Positions 7,281 to 13,645 of a DNA stretch of 34,010 bases are shown piece after piece. Numbering within the stretch: the first letter of the stretch is position 1; each line of letters opens with the position of its first letter. The notes under the pieces were generated by a model that had not been told where the DNA came from, did no database searches, and was given only the letters and a program-made list of their open reading frames with translations. Position numbers and translations under genes: made by a program. Source of the stretch: Collinsella sp. AM33-4BH (GTDB lineage Bacteria; Actinomycetota; Coriobacteriia; Coriobacteriales; Coriobacteriaceae); contig NZ_QSIN01000010.1 of NCBI RefSeq assembly GCF_003469205.1, positions 45,029 to 79,038 on the forward strand. Direction: 5' to 3'.

Positions 7281-7338
7281 GCGTTGGCACGGAGGTGCCA
7301 AGACGGTAGGGTGCATCTTTGCACCTCCGTGCCAACGC
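7281..7338. repeat. Perfect 18-bp inverted repeat in the kdgK leader
   Basis: Arms GCGTTGGCACGGAGGTGC (7281-7298) and its exact complement (7321-7338) enclose a 22-base loop. Part of the loop (GGTGCA, 7311-7316) can instead pair with TGCACC at 7320-7325, giving an alternative small hairpin. It lies 44 bp upstream of the kdgK ATG in the predicted leader. No T-tract follows on the minus strand. Confidence 0.6.
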
Positions 7339-7342
7339 TCGC

Positions 7343-7369
7343 CGAAATCGGTTTACGAAATCGGTTTCG
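7343..7369. promoter_or_regulatory. Tandem LacI-type operator candidates
   Basis: CGAAATCGGTTT occurs twice with a 13-bp offset (7343-7354, 7356-7367). The second copy reads CGAAATCGGTTTCG (7356-7369), a near-palindrome with a central CG, the usual shape of LacI-family operators. It sits just downstream of the predicted minus-strand start for kdgK and upstream of the predicted lacI-type promoter. Confidence 0.6.
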
Positions 7370-7380
7370 TTTCGAGTTGT

Positions 7381-7388
7381 AGTATACT
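7381..7388. promoter_or_regulatory. Shared palindromic -10 element for kdgK and the LacI-family gene
   Basis: AGTATACT is its own reverse complement, so it gives TATACT on both strands. On the minus strand a TTGCAA lies 15 bp upstream as a weak -35. On the plus strand no good -35 is seen. Transcripts would start near 7375 (minus) and 7395 (plus). Confidence 0.45.
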
Positions 7389-7471
7389 CACCTACAGCGT
7401 TTTGCAACCGAGATTTTTAAAAAATGCCTAAAATGGCTCAGACCGCCGACAATTGGGAAACGGGGTGCGCT

Positions 7472-8494
7472 ATGGCGCAGATGAGAATCAAGGACATTGC
7501 CGCCGCGGCGGGCGTGAGCCCGGCCACGGTCTCGCGCTATCTCAATAACCGCCCCGGGCAGATGACCGAGGAGACCCGCGCCCGCATCGCGGCGGTTATC
7601 GAGCGCACCGGCTATCGCCCACGTGCCGCCGCACGCAATCTGCGCAGCTCGCGCACCAACCTCATCGGCGTGATTCTGGCCGACATCGCCAACCCGTTCT
7701 CCAGCGCCATGCTCGAAGGGCTTTCCGCCAGCGCCGCCGCGCGCGGCTGCTCGCTCATGACGGCCATTAGCGGCAACGACCCCGCCAAGGAGGCAGAGTC
7801 GCTCACCAGACTTATCGATGCCGGCGTGGACGGCCTGGTCGTCAACACCTGTGGCGGCAACGACGAGGCAATCGCCGCGGCCGCGGGACGCCTACCCGTT
7901 GTGTTACTCGACCGCGACGTTGCCGATGGTGGCATCGATCTGGTGACCTCCAACAACCGTGAGCTGGTCGCCGGCCTGGTAGACGCCTTGACCGCTGCCG
8001 GCAGCGAGCGCCTGTGCCTACTTACCGAGGCAAGCGACGACAGCCCCGTGCGTCGCGAGCGCGCCGAGGCCTTTGCCGACGAGCTCTCGCGCCGCGACCT
8101 TGCGGGCGAGGTCGTCACCCTGGCCGACGGCGGCGCCACGGGCGTCGGCCGCCTGGACGAGACTATTCGCGGCAACGCAGGCAAAAAACTCGGCCTTATT
8201 GCCGTCAACGGCTTGGTCTTTTTGCGTCTGACCGAGGCGCTGGCGCAGCTTGGCCCCTCGCTGCCGGCGGGTCTCAAGATCGCGACGTTTGACGATTACC
8301 CCTGGAACCATGTGCTCTTTGGCGGTGTGACCACGGCCGCGCAGGACACCCTCACCATTGCCGAGCGCGTAGTCGAGCGTCTGTCCGAGCGCATCGATGT
8401 CGTTACCACTACGGTGGGCGAGGCCGCAAGGCTCGCCCCCAAGCGCATCGAGGTCCCCGGCCACATCGAACACCGCGCTTCGACCTCGCGCTAG
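7472..8494 (+). CDS. LacI-family transcriptional regulator (likely KDG pathway)
   Basis: A 340-residue LacI/GalR regulator. The N-terminal helix-turn-helix reads IKDIAAAAGVSPATVSRYLN followed by the hinge helix region PRAAARNLRSSRT, which has the minor-groove 'AARNLR' pattern. The rest is a periplasmic-binding-protein-like ligand domain with GVILADIANPFSSAMLEGL, GVDGLVVN, PVVLLDRD and the C-terminal KIATFDDYPW. ATG 7472 (MAQMRIKDI) is chosen: GGGGTG precedes it and it gives the usual start for the family. ATG 7424 is in frame but lacks a ribosome-binding site. Divergent from kdgK; probably represses kdgK (and perhaps kdgA) and itself, with release by a KDG-type inducer. Effector and target are inferred. 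Confidence 0.88.
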   Translation: MAQMRIKDIAAAAGVSPATVSRYLNNRPGQMTEETRARIAAVIERTGYRPRAAARNLRSSRTNLIGVILADIANPFSSAMLEGLSASAAARGCSLMTAISGNDPAKEAESLTRLIDAGVDGLVVNTCGGNDEAIAAAAGRLPVVLLDRDVADGGIDLVTSNNRELVAGLVDALTAAGSERLCLLTEASDDSPVRRERAEAFADELSRRDLAGEVVTLADGGATGVGRLDETIRGNAGKKLGLIAVNGLVFLRLTEALAQLGPSLPAGLKIATFDDYPWNHVLFGGVTTAAQDTLTIAERVVERLSERIDVVTTTVGEAARLAPKRIEVPGHIEHRASTSR

Positions 8495-8536
8495 TCTGTG
8501 TGATATTATATAGACAATGTCATACAGGAGGTATCC

Positions 8537-9031
8537 ATGGCTGCGTCTGTGCTGAGTGTTCGAGTGGACTCGTCAATTAAAGATTCATTTGCCGAGCTGT
8601 GCGAAGAACTCGGCATGACTTCGTCCGTTGCGGTCAATATGTTCATGAGGCAGATGTTGCGCGAGCGCTCGCTGCCGTTTGTGCCTTCACTCGGTAAAAG
8701 CTCTGCGAGCGAAAGCGCCACAGCGGGCATTTTGGATACCGCTCAGATTGAGTCCGCCGTCCGCGAGGCAGCCAGCCCGATTCCCGCCATCAAAACCGTG
8801 ATCCTATTTGGATCGTATGCCCGTGGCGAGGCGCGTGCAGATAGTGATATCGACTTGCGCCTCGAAGTCGATCGCGAGCAGGGCTTTGGTCTTTTTGCGT
8901 TGTCGGCGTTTGGCGAGGCAGTGCGCAAGGAAACCGGGAGGCAGGTTGATCTCGTCTCGAGTGATCATCTTGATGACGATCTTGCCGCGGTAATCGAGCG
9001 CGAAGGAGTGATCCTTTATGATCGCGCGTAA
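8537..9031 (+). CDS. RelB/DinJ-type antitoxin fused to a MNT nucleotidyltransferase domain
   Basis: A 164-residue two-domain protein. Residues 1-50 look like a RelB/DinJ ribbon-helix-helix antitoxin: VLSVRVDSSIKDSFAE, then LGMTSSVAVNMFMRQM and RERSLPF, the DinJ C-terminal signature. Residues 80-164 are a minimal nucleotidyltransferase: GSYARG (92-97), DSDID with Asp104 and Asp106, and a third acid Asp138 in QVDLV. In MNT-HEPN toxin-antitoxin pairs the MntA nucleotidyltransferase inactivates the HEPN RNase by AMPylation. Here the DNA-binding antitoxin module and the enzyme are on one chain. ATG 8537 has a perfect AGGAGGT. The gene overlaps a 14-codon ORF where a partner would be expected. All catalytic residues are present, so the protein should be active; its target is unknown. 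Confidence 0.8.
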   Translation: MAASVLSVRVDSSIKDSFAELCEELGMTSSVAVNMFMRQMLRERSLPFVPSLGKSSASESATAGILDTAQIESAVREAASPIPAIKTVILFGSYARGEARADSDIDLRLEVDREQGFGLFALSAFGEAVRKETGRQVDLVSSDHLDDDLAAVIEREGVILYDRA

Positions 9032-9062
9032 GTCAGACAGCCTGTTCGCGCACGTTTTTTGA
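9018..9062 (+). pseudogene. 14-codon ORF, possible stump of the partner toxin gene
   Basis: ATG 9018 overlaps the last 14 bp of the nucleotidyltransferase gene, preceded by a strong GAAGGAG (9002-9008), as in translationally coupled toxin-antitoxin operons. It encodes only MIARKSDSLFAHVF before TGA. No HEPN or RelE-like frame continues in any phase downstream before glnA. The strong start signal without a gene suggests a deleted partner. This is inference. Confidence 0.35.
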
Positions 9063-9076
9063 GCGCTTGATACGCT

Positions 9077-9092
9077 TTAACCCTGCGGAAAC
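9077..9092 (+). promoter_or_regulatory. GlnR-box-like half site upstream of glnA
   Basis: TTAAC-N6-GAAAC matches the actinobacterial GlnR a/b site pattern gTnAC-N6-GnAAC. It ends 24 bp before a possible -10 TATAGA (9117-9122). The second pair of the full Streptomyces box is not preserved. TCTGCGATA is repeated at 9098-9106 and 9110-9118 next to it. Confidence 0.4.
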
Positions 9093-9157
9093 ATTTTTCT
9101 GCGATAGTATCTGCGATATAGACCAGTCGAAACCCGCCCGAAAGAAAGGGGAGCGAC

Positions 9158-10495
9158 ATGAACCAGCAGAACATCGATTACGTACTCCGCTCCGTAGAGC
9201 AGCGTGACATCCGCTTTGTGCGTCTGTGGTTTGTCGACATTCTCGGCCGTCTCAAGAACTTTGCCATTAGCCCCGAGGACCTCGAGGTCGCATTTGAGGA
9301 GGGCATTGGCTTTGACGGCTCGGCCATCGAGGGCTTTGCCACGCCCGAGGAAGCCGACATGCTCGCATTCCCCGATGCTTCGACCTTCCAGATCCTGCCG
9401 TGGCGCCCGAGCCACAACGGCGTCGCCCGTGTGTTCTGCGACGTGTGCACCCCCGATTGCAAGCCGTTTGCCGGCGATCCGCGCGACGCCCTGCGCCGCA
9501 TGTTTCACAAGGCCGAGAAGGCTGGCTATCTGCTCAACGTGGGTGCCGAGCTGGAGTATTACTACTTCCCCGACGAGCACACCCCCGAGCCGCTCGACAA
9601 CGTGGGCTACTTCGATCTTTCGGTGAGCGACGCCGCTCGCGACCTGCGCCGCAACACGGTCCTCACGCTCGAGAAGATGTCCGTGCCCGTGGAGTACACC
9701 TTCCACGCCGCCGGTCGCTCACAGCACGGCATGAGCCTGCGCCATGCCGAGGCCCTGAGTATGTCCGACGCCATTACCACGGCCAAGCTCATCATTAAGC
9801 AGCAGGCTTACGAGAGCGGCTGCCACGCCTCCTTTATGCCCAAGCCGTTGGCGGGCGAGGACGGCAGCGCCATGTTTTTGCATCAGTCGCTGTTCGACCA
9901 TGACGGCAACAACGTCTTTTGGGGCGAGGGCGACGAGAGGTACCATCTCTCCGACGTCGCCAAGCACTACATGGCCGGCATCCTGGCACACGCGCGCGAG
10001 ATCAGCGCCATCACCAACCCTACGGTCAACTCCTACAAGCGCATTACTACCGGCGGCGACTCCGTGCCGCAGTACGCCACGTGGGGCCTGCGCAACCGCG
10101 CGAGCATGATCCGCATTCCGGTCTACAAGCCCGGCAAGCAGCTGTCCACGCGCATCGAGCTTCGCAGCCCCGACCCCATGGCCAACCCGTACCTGGTCAA
10201 CGCCGTCACGCTGGCGGCCGGTCTCGACGGCATCGAGCGCAAACTGGAACTCCCGCCCGAGGCCACGGCCGAGACGCTCAAGCTCACCGACCGTCAGATG
10301 GTCGAGGCCGGCTACACGCCGCTGCCGCGCTCGCTCAAAGAGGCGCTCGACGTATTTGAGGACTCGCAGTTTATGAAGGATGCCCTCGGTGAGCACATCC
10401 ACAGCTTCTTCCTTAAAAAGAAGCGTGACGAGTGGCATAAGTTCGAATCCACGATCACCGAGTGGGAGATCAAGCACTACCTGGCGAACTCCTAA
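9158..10495 (+). CDS. glnA: Glutamine synthetase, type I
   Basis: A 445-residue GSI enzyme, close to the length of the GSI-alpha (Bacillus/thermophile-like) group, which lacks the adenylylation insert. Recognisable blocks: beta-grasp RFVRLWFVDILGRLKNF (20-36), GFDGSAIEGF, GAELEYYYF (metal-binding glutamates), the ATP-binding KPLAGEDGSAMFLHQSL (with G-S-G-x-H replaced by GSAMFLHQS), NPTVNSYKR, and the R-x-P-like RNRASMIRIP with RIELRSPDP. It makes glutamine from glutamate, ammonia and ATP, the central nitrogen assimilation step. AAAGGGGAG precedes the ATG. The following gene, 50 bp on, is a GlnR-like regulator, and a GlnR-type half site lies upstream, so nitrogen control by its neighbour is likely. 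I saw no adenylylation-site tyrosine context (NLYDLP). Confidence 0.95.
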   Translation: MNQQNIDYVLRSVEQRDIRFVRLWFVDILGRLKNFAISPEDLEVAFEEGIGFDGSAIEGFATPEEADMLAFPDASTFQILPWRPSHNGVARVFCDVCTPDCKPFAGDPRDALRRMFHKAEKAGYLLNVGAELEYYYFPDEHTPEPLDNVGYFDLSVSDAARDLRRNTVLTLEKMSVPVEYTFHAAGRSQHGMSLRHAEALSMSDAITTAKLIIKQQAYESGCHASFMPKPLAGEDGSAMFLHQSLFDHDGNNVFWGEGDERYHLSDVAKHYMAGILAHAREISAITNPTVNSYKRITTGGDSVPQYATWGLRNRASMIRIPVYKPGKQLSTRIELRSPDPMANPYLVNAVTLAAGLDGIERKLELPPEATAETLKLTDRQMVEAGYTPLPRSLKEALDVFEDSQFMKDALGEHIHSFFLKKKRDEWHKFESTITEWEIKHYLANS

Positions 10496-10545
10496 TCGCG
10501 CTGGCTTGTCCCAGTACGATTGAGCTCATTTCTTTGGAGGCCGAT

Positions 10546-11208
10546 ATGTCCGAAAAGAGTGCCCTGTTCATGGCGCGCACGACGCGCTTCCACGAGTTTG
10601 CCCGCAGCTTGACGACTACCCTGGGTGTCGAGGTGAGCCTGGCCACCCCCGATTCGCCGACTGCGGCGCACGACTTCGACCTGCTGATTCTCGATTCCGA
10701 TGGCATCCGTAGCGACCGCATCGATCAGATCGCCAAGTGGCTTGACGATCGCGGCGGCGTTCCCATGCTGGTGATCGTCGACGACGAGGCGCTCGGCACC
10801 CTGCGCCTGCCCAATCACGCGCATGCCGACTTTGTATGCCCCACGGCGACGCCCAACGAGCTCAAGGCTCGTGCGCAGCGCCTGATGGGCGAGGAGGAGA
10901 CCGTCACCGCCGACGATGTACTCAACATCGATAACCTCGAGATCAACCTGGCTACCTACCAGGTGACGCTCGATAACGAGCCCATCGACCTGACGCTGAT
11001 GGAGTACTCGCTGCTGAGCTTTTTGGCCACGCACCCCAACCGTGCCTACAGCCGCGAGGTGCTGCTGCACCGCGTGTGGGGCTTTGAGTACTGCGGCGGC
11101 ACGCGCACCGTCGACGTGCACATTCGACGCATCCGCTCCAAGGTGGGCCCGCAGATTGCGGCACACATCACCACCGTCCGTGGCGTGGGTTATCTGTTTA
11201 AGGACTAG
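10546..11208 (+). CDS. glnR: GlnR-like OmpR-family orphan regulator
   Basis: A 220-residue OmpR/PhoB-type protein. The C-terminal winged helix (about 120-220) reads LTLMEYSLLSFLATHPNRAYSR, then LHRVWGFEYCGGTRTVDVHI and a final TTVRGVGYLF; the 'VWG-x-x-Y-x-GGTRTVDVH' block is the hallmark of actinobacterial GlnR. The N-terminal receiver-like domain is degenerate: LLILDSDG keeps an aspartate, but the acidic pocket and conserved lysine are not evident, as in GlnR, which works without a cognate kinase. GlnR activates or represses nitrogen genes including glnA. Being directly downstream of glnA with a 50-bp gap supports the call. ATG 10546 with TTTGGAGG is chosen over an in-frame start inside glnA. 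The symbol is by family resemblance and context. Confidence 0.75.
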   Translation: MSEKSALFMARTTRFHEFARSLTTTLGVEVSLATPDSPTAAHDFDLLILDSDGIRSDRIDQIAKWLDDRGGVPMLVIVDDEALGTLRLPNHAHADFVCPTATPNELKARAQRLMGEEETVTADDVLNIDNLEINLATYQVTLDNEPIDLTLMEYSLLSFLATHPNRAYSREVLLHRVWGFEYCGGTRTVDVHIRRIRSKVGPQIAAHITTVRGVGYLFKD

Positions 11209-11231
11209 CAAGTAAATAGAGGGCAATGTGA

Positions 11232-11262
11232 GGGTACCGGAGAATTCACCAGTACCCTTTTC
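11232..11262 (+). terminator. Intrinsic terminator after the glnA-glnR unit
   Basis: A 9-bp stem GGGTACCGG / CCAGTACCC with one mismatch, an 8-base loop, then TTTTCT. Confidence 0.75.
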
Positions 11263-11392
11263 TCGTTTAGGGCGAAAAGAAGACCTTTCACCGATTAAAA
11301 GTGTGTCAGTAAAAACAATATCAAACGTATAACACTATCTAGCAAATATCATCTAGTTACCGTATCTCCCTACTACACGGATGGAGGAAGAA

Positions 11393-12520
11393 ATGCGTTA
11401 TTCGAGAAAGGTGATTGTCGGATTCATAGTGTTGCTTGCCGCCCTGATGTCTCCAAGGTTGGTTTTTGGAGACGACGACTTGGTCCGTGTCACACCGCAA
11501 ATAGCTGTGGAGCAAGCGCAGGCTTTCTTTGATGATGTATCGGATGAGCCGGTGACCGCTTGTGACCCAGTAAAAATGGTGAATTCCGATGGGGAATCAA
11601 TCGGGTATATCGTTCGTGCGAAGCGGGATGACGTTAACTATGGCTACGTCGTATTTGATTCAGAGCGATCTTGGTGGATCAGCGAATACTGCTTGGCTCC
11701 GAACGCTCTTTTACCTATCGAGAGTGCAAGCGAAGAAATTGCACTCCTCGCATCCTCGGATAACGTCGTTGCGTTAAAGATTGACGAGCTAACTGTTGGC
11801 GTTGCCGACTTAGATAAAAACATTGTTTTAGACGCAAGTGGAAAAAAAGTACCAAATAAATTGTCCTCGGGAGGCAATCGCAGCGGATCGCCGGAACATT
11901 TCGATGACGTTTTTGTATCTGCCAAGGATTTGTATAAACAGGGATATGTTGTTGATGCGAGCAAAACGGTTTCGGGAATAATAACGCCAACGCAAACAGA
12001 AGTTATCAAAGAAACGGGGACTTATGCTTGCGCTGTTTCGGCAATGTTTGCAGTTAGCAGTCACTATGTGACTTTGAACCGCCTTAAATTGTCCGATTTA
12101 TACTCGGAGCTTTGGAGGCTGTCGGGGACATGGGAAGAAGAAGAAAAGAAATATGATCAAGCGACTGGTCTGTACTTTACTCAAGGCAAGACTTCTCCTG
12201 ACAAACCCGCTCCGGCCTTAAAGGAGTTTTGTGCAAGACGAGGCAAGGAGCTTGAGACGTCATTCGTTTGGTATCCGTCATGGGATTCCTTTAGGGTGAA
12301 TACCGACTCGGGGAATCTGAGTATTTTCTCTGGAAGGCTCCGGTCAAATGGCAGCGGGCACGCAATGGCAGTTGTGGGCTACGTGGCAATGCATAACACA
12401 TACTCGAATGCCAAGAAGTACCTGCTTGTTGTTTGGAATGGATGGACAAACCAGCTACAGTTTCTTCCATATGACGTATCAATTTACACGTCTCACGATG
12501 GCACATATTGCAAGGGTTGA
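11393..12520 (+). CDS. Secreted papain-like (C39/C10-type) cysteine peptidase candidate
   Basis: A 375-residue exported protein. An N-terminal signal peptide (MRYSRKVIVGFIVLLAALMS, cleavage near GDDD) precedes a region of about 150 residues resembling the propeptide of streptopain-like proteases, with the pattern GYIVRAKRDDVNYGYVVFDS. The catalytic domain has Cys213 in TGTYACAVSAM, His323 in GSGHAMAVVGY and Asn349 in VVWNGW, the Cys-His-Asn order of papain-fold enzymes. The closest profile is probably Peptidase_C39-like or C10; I cannot separate them by eye. ATG 11393 is used since GGAGG lies 5 bases upstream. This and the next two genes are richer in A+T than the neighbours and are packed as an operon, which suggests acquisition. 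Substrate unknown; a role in host protein degradation or competition is speculation. Confidence 0.65.
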   Translation: MRYSRKVIVGFIVLLAALMSPRLVFGDDDLVRVTPQIAVEQAQAFFDDVSDEPVTACDPVKMVNSDGESIGYIVRAKRDDVNYGYVVFDSERSWWISEYCLAPNALLPIESASEEIALLASSDNVVALKIDELTVGVADLDKNIVLDASGKKVPNKLSSGGNRSGSPEHFDDVFVSAKDLYKQGYVVDASKTVSGIITPTQTEVIKETGTYACAVSAMFAVSSHYVTLNRLKLSDLYSELWRLSGTWEEEEKKYDQATGLYFTQGKTSPDKPAPALKEFCARRGKELETSFVWYPSWDSFRVNTDSGNLSIFSGRLRSNGSGHAMAVVGYVAMHNTYSNAKKYLLVVWNGWTNQLQFLPYDVSIYTSHDGTYCKG

Positions 12521-12528
12521 TTGTACTC

Positions 12529-12885
12529 GTGAACGGCGACAAGTTCATTCGAAGGGCAATGCTCCTATTGGTGCTTTCCTTTGCTTTGCTCACCGCAGCG
12601 AGCTTCTTTCTGTTAAGGGCGACTAATGGGGGAGAAAACGACACGGTTGTTGCAGTCGAGGTGCGCGCTCTATCGGATGTTCATAACGGGCAATTTGAGG
12701 CGCTTATGCCAAGTGGTTGCCGTAAGAGAATCGATATGCGCCGTAAGTCAAGTTCCGGATATGTCTCAGGGTTGAAAGCAGGTGATAAATGGATTCTAGT
12801 TTTTGTGGAAGATAAGGAACTTGACGGGACTGTTCTGTATCCCCATTCAGCTGAGAAAGTCAAATCAAGTAGACAAGGGGAATGA
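12529..12885 (+). CDS. Small membrane-anchored protein, unknown function
   Basis: About 118 residues if translated from GTG 12529; TTG 12508, which overlaps the end of the protease gene, is another possible start and neither has an ideal ribosome-binding site. One hydrophobic segment (AMLLLVLSFALLTAASFFLL) near the N-terminus would act as an uncleaved signal or membrane anchor. The remaining 80 residues are polar, with DKWILVFVEDKELDGTV suggesting a small beta domain. I recognise no family. It lies between the protease and another exported protein with only 3 bp to the latter, so the three are probably made together. Confidence 0.55.
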   Translation: MNGDKFIRRAMLLLVLSFALLTAASFFLLRATNGGENDTVVAVEVRALSDVHNGQFEALMPSGCRKRIDMRRKSSSGYVSGLKAGDKWILVFVEDKELDGTVLYPHSAEKVKSSRQGE

Positions 12886-12888
12886 AGA

Positions 12889-13473
12889 ATGATTGATAGA
12901 AAGCAGTTCTTAGGTCTGATGGCGGGGGCTCCTATTTTGATGCGAGCCGGGATGGCAGAAGCCGTGGAGTTGCCGGACGCTCAGAAGCGATTGACGCTCG
13001 TGGTCGACACGGTGGTCAGAGATGAAAATGGCAATGAAAAAACGCGAACAAGAAGCAGAGAGACTATTTTCACGCCAGAGAGCAAAACTGTGTCTGCCGA
13101 CGCTATGGCCGGTGATGTCATAACAATCCAGAGGGAATCAGATGAAACGTTGCCGCTGCTTGCCAAGATTGAGCTCACAGTCGCTTATTATAACGATAAA
13201 ACAGAAATTGAGATTCGTTCCGGAAAGTACTCGATAGTCCAAATCGATCCGCTTGTGATGTATGCAAACGCTTGGTATGCGCTCATGCAGAAAGATAAAT
13301 ATGTGATGAACTACTTCGCAGAAGGCGAAGCATCATATGAAACGGGGTGGGGGCCAACGCCATACGACGCGGAGAAGGATAAGTGGACGTGCGGATCAGG
13401 CATGGGCGCGACGATTACGGACTTCATTAACGATTCAACATATAGCTTTGCTATCGACTGTTATATCGAATAG
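12889..13473 (+). CDS. Exported protein of unknown function
   Basis: A 194-residue protein whose N-terminus (MIDRKQFLGLMAGAPILMRA, then GMAEAVE) looks like a signal sequence of the type that begins with a charged RK pair; it is not a clear Tat motif. The rest appears beta-rich (LTLVVDTVVRDENGNEKTRTR, KIELTVAYYNDKTEIEIRSG) and ends with an aromatic-rich tail and two cysteines (WTCGSG, IDCYIE). No family recognised. GGGGAATGA gives a ribosome-binding site. As the last gene of the protease operon it could be a substrate, inhibitor or accessory factor, but nothing in the sequence decides this. Confidence 0.6.
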   Translation: MIDRKQFLGLMAGAPILMRAGMAEAVELPDAQKRLTLVVDTVVRDENGNEKTRTRSRETIFTPESKTVSADAMAGDVITIQRESDETLPLLAKIELTVAYYNDKTEIEIRSGKYSIVQIDPLVMYANAWYALMQKDKYVMNYFAEGEASYETGWGPTPYDAEKDKWTCGSGMGATITDFINDSTYSFAIDCYIE

Positions 13474-13592
13474 ACATGACGGCATAAAACGAATTGGCCT
13501 ATAAGCATGTCATTACTTAAGCAAAGCTGAAATCTTGGCATCTAGTGCTCGGGACTGCCCAGCTTGGGGTACAACTCAACGTGAACAATGAT

Positions 13593-13627
13593 GGCCCGCC
13601 ACATGTTTGGCGGGCCTTTGGTTATTT
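13593..13627 (+). terminator. Intrinsic terminator of the protease operon
   Basis: A 9-bp stem GGCCCGCCA / TGGCGGGCC (13593-13601, 13608-13616), 6-base loop, then TTTGGTTATTT. It ends just before the HtrA ribosome-binding site. Confidence 0.75.
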
Positions 13628-13645
13628 GACGAAAGGATCGCAGCT

